DNA of 15,685 bases from Sphaerochaetaceae bacterium. Lineage in GTDB: Bacteria; Spirochaetota; Spirochaetia; Sphaerochaetales; Sphaerochaetaceae. Shown here in pieces: positions 1 to 6,461 of this stretch (its first letter is position 1; each line of letters begins with the position of its first letter). The stretch spans positions 1 through 15,685 of the forward strand of contig JAKSPF010000008.1 of NCBI GenBank assembly GCA_024405065.1. The letters are read 5' to 3'. The position numbers and the translations under genes were made by a program. The notes under the pieces are model-generated. The model saw nothing but the letters and a program-made list of their open reading frames with translations. It searched no databases and was not told the DNA's origin.

Positions 1-18
1 TGTAAAATGTTATTTACA
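1..18. promoter_or_regulatory. Palindromic operator candidate over the -35 box of the PLP-enzyme gene
   Basis: TGTAAA (1-6) and TTTACA (13-18) form a perfect 6-bp inverted repeat with a 6-nt spacer. The right arm doubles as the -35 hexamer of the promoter at 13-41. This layout suits a dimeric repressor, or an activator bound at the -35 region. It starts at the first base of the window, so the site may extend further upstream. I cannot assign a regulator family: it is loosely CRP/FNR-like but does not match either consensus. Confidence 0.4.
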
Positions 19-41
19 AACATCTGATGCTATGCAATAAT
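13..41 (+). promoter_or_regulatory. Sigma-70-type promoter for the PLP-enzyme gene
   Basis: The -35 hexamer TTTACA (13-18, 5/6 match) is separated by 17 bp from the -10 hexamer AATAAT (36-41, 5/6 match). Transcription would start near position 48, leaving a leader of about 63 nt before the ATG at 111. I saw no riboswitch-like fold in that leader. Confidence 0.5.
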
Positions 42-110
42 TTTTGAGAATGCAGAAACATATGAATCCTGATACGGTGAGGCATATGTCATGCAAATGG
101 AGGTTAATCA

Positions 111-1625
111 ATGCTCATCAATCTTAAAATGAACAAAGAGGTAAGAGCCAGAAACATTGAAGTGTGTAGGGAAAAAGGGATTCTTCTGCCTACATTCAAG
201 CAGATGTGTGATCCGTCAACGGTTCCCGCTTCAATAAAGGCCAAGCTCGCAAAGACGGGTCTTTGGGATGTTGATCCCGCAAACCTGTACAGAATCACAT
301 GGCGCAATGAACCCAAGGAAAAGAACGGCGGTTTCGGAGAAGTGAATTTCATTGAAATGCCCAAGAAACGCACAGGGACAAAGGCTCGTGTGCTTGCACT
401 TGTGGGAAAGTACTGTCCTACCGGCGCACATAAGGTCGGGGCAACTTATTCGTGTCTTGCTCCTGCACTTGCTACCGGAAACTTTGATGCCATGAAACAG
501 CAGGCTGTTTGGCCGTCAACGGGTAACTACTGCCGTGGCGGTGCATACAACAGTGCACTTCTGGGATGTCAGTCCATAGCAATTCTTCCTGCGGAAATGT
601 CACAGGAGAGATTCAACTGGCTCAAGAGTGTTGCAGGTGAAGTCATTGCAACACCGGGATGTGAGTCAAATGTAAAAGAAATTTTTGACAAGTGTCACGA
701 ACTTGATGCAGAGCGTGGCAAACACATTGTCATTTTCAACCAGTTTGAGCAGTTTGAAAATTACCTTTGGCACTATACCGTCACAGGTCAGGCAATACTT
801 GATGTTCTCAGAAAGCTTAAAGTGAAGCCGGAAAATGTGAAAGGTTATGCTTCTTCAACCGGAAGCGGCGGAACACTTGCTGCGGGTGACCATCTCAAAG
901 AGGTTTATCCTCATATCAAGATTGCAGCAGGTGAGGCACAACAGTGTCCGACTCTTCTCAGGAACGGATTCGGCGGACACAGGATTGAGGGTATCGGAGA
1001 CAAACACGTGCCTTGGATTCACAATGTGAAGAATACTGACATGATCTGTGCTATTGACGATCAGGACTGTATGGATATCTATCGTCTTTTCAATGAACCT
1101 GAAGGAATAAAATATCTCAAAGAAGAAGTGAAGCTTTCGGCAAAAGACATTGATAACCTTCAGCTGTTCGGTATTTCCGGCATCGGCAATATGCTTTCTG
1201 CAGTGAAGATGGCAAAGTACTATGAGTTGGAAGAAGATGATGTTGTGTTCACAATCTGCACGGATTCCTCAACAATGTATAAGTCAAGACTTGAGGAACT
1301 TGACAAAAAGCAGGGTAAGTTCTCATTTACCGAGGCAGCACGTGTTTACAGCGGTGCACTGATGCACCAGAGCTATCAGGATGCTTTTGAGCTTTCTTAC
1401 TATGACAGACTGCGCATTCACAATCTCAAGTACTACACATGGGTTGAGCAGCAGGGTAAGACATACGAGGAAATAAACAGACAGTGGTATGACAGAGACT
1501 ACTGGAAGAGTATTCCTCCTATGGCAAAAAAGATTGATAAGCTTATTGAAGAATTCAACAAAGAGGTTTTGGCTTCAGCTCCGGCTCCCAAGGCTGTCAA
1601 GACTGCAAAAGCTTCAAAGAAGTGA
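111..1625 (+). CDS. PLP-dependent fold-type II enzyme (TrpB/cysteine synthase-like), substrate unknown
   Basis: A 504-residue pyridoxal-phosphate enzyme of the tryptophan synthase beta/cysteine synthase superfamily, probably a cytoplasmic lyase or beta-replacement enzyme. The presumed Schiff-base lysine is K108 in TGAHK, the same form as in TrpB. S136-T137-G138-N139 fits the asparagine loop over the cofactor, G251-S-G-G-T255 the phosphate-binding loop, and a late TDSST motif the segment next to the pyridine nitrogen. About 80 residues precede the core, and the C-terminus is an Ala/Pro/Lys-rich tail (about residues 485-504), making it longer than ordinary cysteine synthases. The start is set by GGAGGT at 99-104, six nt before ATG 111; an in-frame ATG at 129 lacks such a site. 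The gene has its own promoter and terminator. It occupies a place where related clusters have diaminopropionate ammonia-lyase (YgeX), but the sequence does not resemble YgeX beyond the fold. Fold assignment is firm; the reaction is unknown. Confidence 0.85.
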   Translation: MLINLKMNKEVRARNIEVCREKGILLPTFKQMCDPSTVPASIKAKLAKTGLWDVDPANLYRITWRNEPKEKNGGFGEVNFIEMPKKRTGTKARVLALVGKYCPTGAHKVGATYSCLAPALATGNFDAMKQQAVWPSTGNYCRGGAYNSALLGCQSIAILPAEMSQERFNWLKSVAGEVIATPGCESNVKEIFDKCHELDAERGKHIVIFNQFEQFENYLWHYTVTGQAILDVLRKLKVKPENVKGYASSTGSGGTLAAGDHLKEVYPHIKIAAGEAQQCPTLLRNGFGGHRIEGIGDKHVPWIHNVKNTDMICAIDDQDCMDIYRLFNEPEGIKYLKEEVKLSAKDIDNLQLFGISGIGNMLSAVKMAKYYELEEDDVVFTICTDSSTMYKSRLEELDKKQGKFSFTEAARVYSGALMHQSYQDAFELSYYDRLRIHNLKYYTWVEQQGKTYEEINRQWYDRDYWKSIPPMAKKIDKLIEEFNKEVLASAPAPKAVKTAKASKK

Positions 1626-1648
1626 AAACCAGATAAGTGATTATTCGG

Positions 1649-1680
1649 AAGGCACGGGCTTTTATGTTCGTGCCTTTTTT
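1649..1680 (+). terminator. Rho-independent terminator after the PLP-enzyme gene
   Basis: AAGGCACG (1649-1656) pairs perfectly with CGTGCCTT (1669-1676) around a 12-nt loop, and T1675-T1680 give an uninterrupted run of six T. It lies 23 nt after the stop codon and separates this gene from the ygfK operon. Confidence 0.9.
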
Positions 1681-1681
1681 A

Positions 1682-1709
1682 TTGACTTGATGTCAAAATG
1701 ATTTATCAT
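1682..1709 (+). promoter_or_regulatory. Candidate promoter and overlapping inverted repeat for the ygfK operon
   Basis: TTGACT (1682-1687) lies 16 bp upstream of TATCAT (1704-1709; 5/6 match to the -10 consensus). The -35 box is part of an inverted repeat, TTGAC (1682-1686) and GTCAA (1692-1696) with a 5-nt spacer, loosely like a CRP/FNR-family half-site pair. The predicted start, near 1716, would leave a leader of only about 14 nt that barely includes the ribosome binding site at 1717-1721, which lowers confidence. No better promoter is visible between the terminator and ygfK. Confidence 0.4.
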
Positions 1710-1716
1710 AGACTGT

Positions 1717-1721
1717 GGAGG
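1717..1721 (+). promoter_or_regulatory. Ribosome binding site that fixes the ygfK start
   Basis: GGAGG at 1717-1721 stands 8 nt before the ATG at 1730. An in-frame GTG at 1715 overlaps this site and an in-frame ATG at 1724 is only 2 nt from it, so 1730 is the likely start. The product then begins MSDKMRPVPF, the expected YgfK N-terminus. Confidence 0.8.
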
Positions 1722-1729
1722 AAATGCAG

Positions 1730-4700
1730 ATGAGCGATAAAATGAGACCGGTGCCTTTCACGGAACTTATTGAGAGGGTTTTTTCGGAATACAGAAATCA
1801 CGGAACAATTTTCGGGATTCATAAGGATAATTTTCACAAATGCGGAAAACGCACGGTGACTGTGTTCGGTCAGAAGTGTGCAACTCCGCTCGGACCTGCT
1901 GCAGGACCCCATACACAACTTGCACAGAACATCATAAGCGCGTACCTGACAGGCGGGAGATTCATGGAACTCAAGACGGTTCAGATAATGGATTATCTCG
2001 GTGAGCGTAATATGATAAGCAAGCCTTGCATAGACGCAAGAGACGAAGGGTTCAATGTTGAGTGGTCAACTGAGTATACAATACCTAAAGCCTATGATGA
2101 GTACCTTAAGGCGTGGTTTGTACTGCATGTGATTCAGGCTGCATTTTCAGGTAAGAAACAGGAACCCGATTTCATATTCAATATGAGCGTGGGTTACAAT
2201 CTTGACGGTATCAAACAGCCTAAGATGCAGAATTACATTGACTGTATGATTGATGCATCAAAGAGTCCTTTATTTGAAAAGTACAAGACGGAACTTAAAG
2301 CCCTGATTGATGAAGGTGAGTTTTGGTGCGGTACCGATATTGAACAGAATGCCGGTGTATTTGCCGGTCTTGAGGACAGAATCAGCCCTAATATCAGTCC
2401 GAGTGTAACCATTTCCACAATGCATGGCTGTCCGCCTGCGGAAATTGAGGCAATATGTACTTATATGATGACTGAAAAGCACCTTAACACGTTTGTGAAA
2501 CTCAATCCGACCCTTTTGGGGTATGACGCTGTCCGTGAGATTCTTGACAGAACCGGATTTGACAGTGTTGAACTGAAACGTGAAACATTTGAACATGATC
2601 TTCAGTATCCGGATGCTGTTTCCATGCTTCACCGTCTTGCAGAACTTGCTGAGAAAAAGAATCTCGGTTTCGGAGTGAAACTCACCAATACGCTTGCCAA
2701 CGTAAACAATGAGAAAATATTTGAGGGAGAGGAGCGCTATATGTCAGGAAGGGCTCTTCTTCCGATTTCTACGGCAGTTGCGGCAAAACTTTCTGCGGAA
2801 TTTGACGGAAAACTTCCCATTTCATATTCGGGCGGTGCAACGGCATTTTCGGTGAAGGCACTGTTTGACACGGGAATCAGACCGATAACGGTGGCAACGG
2901 ATATGCTGAAACCCGGCGGATATGCAAGACTCGGTCAAATGGCGGAAATTCTTGAAAATGAAAGTTCCGGGTGGGAAAAATCTTCAGTCAATGCAGATGC
3001 AGTGAAGAAACTGTCCGAAGATGCACTGAAGGCTTCCTATACGCAGCAAAGCTTCAGAGGAAATCATGTTGCAAAAACGGACAGCAAACTGCCTATGTTT
3101 GACTGTTTCATATCACCCTGTATGACGGCATGTCCCATTCATCAGGATATTCCGGATTACGTGAGTCTTGTAGGAGAGGGCAAGTATGCACAGGCTCTTG
3201 CGGTGATATATGAAGGTAATGCACTTCCCAACATCACCTGCAATATATGTGACCATCAGTGTCAGTTCCACTGTGCACGAATGGATTATGAAGGTTCGGT
3301 TAACATCCGTGAACTGAAGAAAATTGCAGTTGAGAAAGGAAGTTCGGAATATCTTAAAAACTGGGAATCTCCTGTCGGATCGTCAAGTATCAGTGCTGCG
3401 GTTGTCGGTGCAGGTCCTGCAGGTTTGTCTGCTGCCTACTTTCTTGCAAGGAGCGGTTTCAAGACAACTGTTTTTGAAAAAGCCCGGAACGCAGGCGGTG
3501 TTGTTGCAAATATAATTCCGAAGTTCAGAATTGATGAAAAGGCAATTCTTGCCGATATTGAACACGTGAAGGCTCATGGTGTTGAGTTCAGATTCGGTGT
3601 TTCAAAAGAAGATGTGACAAAAGATGCCCTTAAATCGGCAGGCTTCAATTACATTTTCTATGCTATAGGGGCCGAACTTGACAACAAAATAGAGGTTGAC
3701 GGTGATGTTTCAAAGGTTACCGGTGCATTGGAGTTCCTTGATTCTTTCAGAAAATCAAAGGCAAAGCCCGGCAGACATGTGGTTGTGACCGGAGGCGGAA
3801 ATACTGCAATGGATACGGCAAGGGCAGCCCGAAGATGTGAGGGAGTTGAGGATGTCAGTGTTGTTTACAGAAGAAGCAGCAGGGAAATGCCTGCAGATCC
3901 TGAAGAATTTGCAATGGCACAATCAGAAGGAGTCAGATTTTATTTCCTTGCAAATCCCCGGAAAATTTCAAACGGTACCCTCACGTGTGTGAAGATGGCG
4001 TTGGGCGAAGCCGATACTTCCGGAAGAAGACGTCCTGTTGAAACCGGTGAGACATTTGAAATTCCGTGTGACAGTCTTCTGACTGCAACGGGAGAGCATG
4101 TTGATACTCAGGTTCTTTCGGAGTTGGGGATTCCGGTTGACGGAAAGGGACGTCCGGAAGTGAATCCCGATACAAATGAAACGAAGGTGGAAAATGTATT
4201 TGCAATCGGGGATATGGTAAGCGGTCCGTCAACTGTTGTAAGATGTATTGCTTCTGCAAGGAAAGCTGTTGAGGCTGTTCTTGACAGGGTATTGAAAGAT
4301 CTTGAGGATGAAGACGAATGCTGCTGCGGTAATCATGATGAAGGTTGTTGCTGTAATCACGGGCATAGTCACGATGAATGCGGGTGCGAACATCATGATG
4401 AGGGGTGTTGCTGTAATCAGAATCACGGAAATGACAGTGATGAATGCGGATGCGGACATCACCATGATGGGTGTTCCTGTCACGGTGAAGAAGAATGTTG
4501 CTGTGACTGTGATGAGGAAGAAGATGAGGCATACCTTGCGGCAGAGGACGGTTTTTTCAGAGACGTACAAAGGAGAAAAACCCGTTTGTGTACGGAATTG
4601 TGTGTAAAATCCGAGACAGAGGATTTTGCAAGACAGGAAGCCGGAAGGTGTATGGATTGTACCTATTTCTGCAGCAAGTGTGTTGACGTGTGTCCTAATC

Positions 4701-5059
4701 GTGCCAATGTTGCAATAGACATGAGATTCTCGGAGTTTACTGAAGATCCTTTCCAGATTCTCCACATTGATGCTTTCTGTAATGAATGCGGCAATTGTGC
4801 TGCATTTTGTAATCATCAGGGAAAACCGTACAGGGATAAATTTACACTTTTCTCAAGACGTGATGATTTTGAAGGAAGTTCAAACTGCGGTTTCTATGTT
4901 GAAGGAGATGAAGTAACGGTGCGTCTTGATGACGGTGTTGTGAATTGCCGTATTGACGGTAACGGCAATCTGGTAGGTGAAGTTCCCGATCTTGTCAGAG
5001 ATCTTATCGAACAGGTATTCATAAGTTATAATTATCTTCTGGGATCGGTTGAGGAGTGA
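1730..5059 (+). CDS. ygfK: YgfK family iron-sulfur flavoprotein ('putative selenate reductase subunit') with a Cys/His-rich insertion
   Basis: A 1109-residue multidomain redox protein, likely the electron-transfer hub of the cluster. Residues 1 to about 440 form a TIM-barrel-like region with the YgfK signatures PAAGPHTQLAQN, TMHGCPP, FVKLNPTLLG and YSGGA. A GltD-type iron-sulfur segment follows (C459, C464, C468, C504, C507, C511, C515). The NAD(P)/FAD oxidoreductase region has the FAD loop GAGPAG (560-565), the second nucleotide loop GGGNT (688-692) and the GD motif (827-828). At the C-terminus are two ferredoxin-like clusters (C974, C977, C981, C984, C988 and C1017, C1020, C1023, C1027). 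Residues 864-927 are an unusual insertion with 19 Cys and 11 His; the E. coli protein, about 1032 residues as I recall it, has no such block. It heads the operon and its stop lies 2 nt before ssnA. Selenate reduction and urate breakdown have both been linked to this family; its true electron partner here is inferred to be XdhD/YgfM. Confidence 0.95.
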   Translation: MSDKMRPVPFTELIERVFSEYRNHGTIFGIHKDNFHKCGKRTVTVFGQKCATPLGPAAGPHTQLAQNIISAYLTGGRFMELKTVQIMDYLGERNMISKPCIDARDEGFNVEWSTEYTIPKAYDEYLKAWFVLHVIQAAFSGKKQEPDFIFNMSVGYNLDGIKQPKMQNYIDCMIDASKSPLFEKYKTELKALIDEGEFWCGTDIEQNAGVFAGLEDRISPNISPSVTISTMHGCPPAEIEAICTYMMTEKHLNTFVKLNPTLLGYDAVREILDRTGFDSVELKRETFEHDLQYPDAVSMLHRLAELAEKKNLGFGVKLTNTLANVNNEKIFEGEERYMSGRALLPISTAVAAKLSAEFDGKLPISYSGGATAFSVKALFDTGIRPITVATDMLKPGGYARLGQMAEILENESSGWEKSSVNADAVKKLSEDALKASYTQQSFRGNHVAKTDSKLPMFDCFISPCMTACPIHQDIPDYVSLVGEGKYAQALAVIYEGNALPNITCNICDHQCQFHCARMDYEGSVNIRELKKIAVEKGSSEYLKNWESPVGSSSISAAVVGAGPAGLSAAYFLARSGFKTTVFEKARNAGGVVANIIPKFRIDEKAILADIEHVKAHGVEFRFGVSKEDVTKDALKSAGFNYIFYAIGAELDNKIEVDGDVSKVTGALEFLDSFRKSKAKPGRHVVVTGGGNTAMDTARAARRCEGVEDVSVVYRRSSREMPADPEEFAMAQSEGVRFYFLANPRKISNGTLTCVKMALGEADTSGRRRPVETGETFEIPCDSLLTATGEHVDTQVLSELGIPVDGKGRPEVNPDTNETKVENVFAIGDMVSGPSTVVRCIASARKAVEAVLDRVLKDLEDEDECCCGNHDEGCCCNHGHSHDECGCEHHDEGCCCNQNHGNDSDECGCGHHHDGCSCHGEEECCCDCDEEEDEAYLAAEDGFFRDVQRRKTRLCTELCVKSETEDFARQEAGRCMDCTYFCSKCVDVCPNRANVAIDMRFSEFTEDPFQILHIDAFCNECGNCAAFCNHQGKPYRDKFTLFSRRDDFEGSSNCGFYVEGDEVTVRLDDGVVNCRIDGNGNLVGEVPDLVRDLIEQVFISYNYLLGSVEE
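4319..4510 (+). repeat. Imperfect tandem repeats encoding the Cys/His/acidic insertion of YgfK
   Basis: Codons 864-927 hold 19 Cys, 11 His and 15 Asp/Glu in 64 residues. Two adjacent units show the repeat best: residues 873-892 (nt 4346-4405) and 893-914 (nt 4406-4471). Each begins CCCN, continues through a His/Gly-rich stretch to DECGC and ends in HHD plus Glu/Gly. Partial units flank them (CCCGNHDEG before, CSCHG and CCCDC after). The reading frame stays open throughout, and the ferredoxin domain follows about 45 residues later. The composition suggests binding of soft metals; this is inference. Confidence 0.85.
5051..5056 (+). promoter_or_regulatory. Ribosome binding site that fixes the ssnA start inside the end of ygfK
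   Basis: GAGGAG (5051-5056) lies in the last codons of ygfK, 5 nt before ATG 5062. The GTG at 5056 overlaps this site and is therefore a poor start. The arrangement implies translational coupling of ssnA to ygfK. Confidence 0.7.
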
Positions 5060-5061
5060 AG

Positions 5062-6423
5062 ATGGTTACGGTAATAAAGAATGTAAGGGTATTTCAGACG
5101 GGTGAACCGGTTGAGATTATTGAAAATGCGGATATTATTGTTGATGGAGATACTATTCGTTCTGTAGGTAAGGGTATCGCATCTTCAGTAAAGGCGGATA
5201 AGGTGATTGACGGTACGGGGAAGACAGTGATTCCCGGACTTGTTTGCGGTCATCATCACTATTACAGCGGTCTGTCACGTGCAATGATGATAAGTGCGGG
5301 ACCACAGACGGATCTGATTCAGATTCTGAAAGAGTGGTGGTGGAGACTTGACCGTGCTCTTGACGAGGAGAGTCTGTATTACAGTTCGCTTGTATGTTCA
5401 CTTGATGCAATAAAGAACGGTACAACCTGTAACATAGATCACCATGAAAGTCCGAATTTCATAAAAGGTTCTCTTTCCGTGATTGCAAAGGGTATGGAAG
5501 AAACCGGTGTGCGTGGAATTGTTGCATACGGAATTACCGACAGAAACTACGGTATGAAAGAAATCCGTGACGGAGTTGAAGAAGGGATACGCTTTGCAAA
5601 AGAAGTGGATTCGCGCAGAGCAAAAGGAGAGAACGTTCTCTGTGATGCAATGACAGGAGGTCATGCGCCTTTTACAATTCCCGAAGAGGGAATGGAAATG
5701 CTTGCTGACTCTGCAAAGCAGACAAACAGAGGATGTCACATACACGTTGCGGAAGGTGAATATGATGTTGTATGGAATCACCATTTCTATAACGAAGATA
5801 TAATTGACAGACTTGAAAGACACGGACTGCTTTCGGATAAAACCTTACTTGTGCACGGAATTTATCTTAATGAGCATGAAATTGACCTTTTGAATGAACG
5901 TGGATGCTACTTTGCCCACAATCCCCGTTCAAATATGAACAATGAAGTGGGTTACAGTAAGTTCATACCTGAAGTAAAGAACCTTATTTTGGGTACTGAC
6001 GGCTGTGGAAGCAATATGTTTGAGGAAGCAAAGATTGCCTTCTTCAAAAACCGTGATGCAAAAGGTCCTCTCTGGCCCGGTGATTATCTTAAAGCACTTT
6101 CAAGGGCAAACGGTCTTGTGGAAAAATATCACTCCGGAAAATTCGGCAGAATAGAAGCCGGATACAAGGCAGATCTTGATATTCTTTCATATCGGAATCC
6201 CACACCGATGGTTGCCGGTAATGCTGCAGGTCACTTTATCTGGGGAATGAGCAGTAACTGTGTTGAGTCGGTTATGATAAACGGTGAACTTTTGTATGAG
6301 AATTACAGATTTACCCGTGTTGATGAACAGGAGATATACGCAAAGGCGACTGAGGTTGCAAAAAAACTCTGGAAGCGTGCGGACAGTCTTTCCGCATCCG
6401 GTACAAGCGGGATAAAAAGATAA
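5062..6423 (+). CDS. ssnA: SsnA family aminohydrolase (amidohydrolase superfamily)
   Basis: A 453-residue metal-dependent hydrolase of the cytosine/guanine deaminase branch. Visible metal ligands are the HxH pair H64/H66 in CGHHHYYSGLSR, H228 in HIHVAE with E231, H265 in VHGIYL and D313 in GTDGCGSN. SsnA signatures are present along the whole length: WWWRLDRALDEESLYYS, DHHESP, HNPRSNMNNEVGY and FGRIEAGYKADL. The family is annotated as 'putative selenium metabolism protein' because it travels with selenium-dependent molybdenum hydroxylases; deamination or ring opening of a purine-derived compound is the more likely job. It is 2 nt downstream of ygfK, as in E. coli, where these two genes are also neighbours. 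The family call is secure; the substrate is not known from sequence. Confidence 0.93.
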   Translation: MVTVIKNVRVFQTGEPVEIIENADIIVDGDTIRSVGKGIASSVKADKVIDGTGKTVIPGLVCGHHHYYSGLSRAMMISAGPQTDLIQILKEWWWRLDRALDEESLYYSSLVCSLDAIKNGTTCNIDHHESPNFIKGSLSVIAKGMEETGVRGIVAYGITDRNYGMKEIRDGVEEGIRFAKEVDSRRAKGENVLCDAMTGGHAPFTIPEEGMEMLADSAKQTNRGCHIHVAEGEYDVVWNHHFYNEDIIDRLERHGLLSDKTLLVHGIYLNEHEIDLLNERGCYFAHNPRSNMNNEVGYSKFIPEVKNLILGTDGCGSNMFEEAKIAFFKNRDAKGPLWPGDYLKALSRANGLVEKYHSGKFGRIEAGYKADLDILSYRNPTPMVAGNAAGHFIWGMSSNCVESVMINGELLYENYRFTRVDEQEIYAKATEVAKKLWKRADSLSASGTSGIKR

Positions 6424-6426
6424 GGA

Positions 6427-6448
6427 CGAGCCGGTACTGTCCGGTTCG
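6427..6448 (+). other. Stem-loop in the ssnA to Mo-subunit spacer
   Basis: CGAGCCGG (6427-6434) and CCGGTTCG (6441-6448) form an 8-bp stem with one G-U pair and a 6-nt loop. It is not followed by a T-run, so it is unlikely to be a terminator. It sits in the largest gap inside the operon (38 nt), just ahead of the GGAG at 6453-6456, and may serve in mRNA processing or stability, or reduce translation of the next gene. Confidence 0.55.
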
Positions 6449-6461
6449 GTTTGGAGAAAAT

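Noticed and set aside
42..110. Purine riboswitch in the leader of the first gene
   Set aside because: The leader is short and A/T-rich and shows no three-way-junction pattern or conserved purine-riboswitch core; only a repeated CATATG (59-64 and 83-88) stands out.
3981..4532. Long open frames on the opposite strand under ygfK, rich in His, Arg and Ser
   Set aside because: They mirror the repetitive Cys/His-coding stretch of ygfK, lack ribosome binding sites and resemble no known family; they are antisense shadows.
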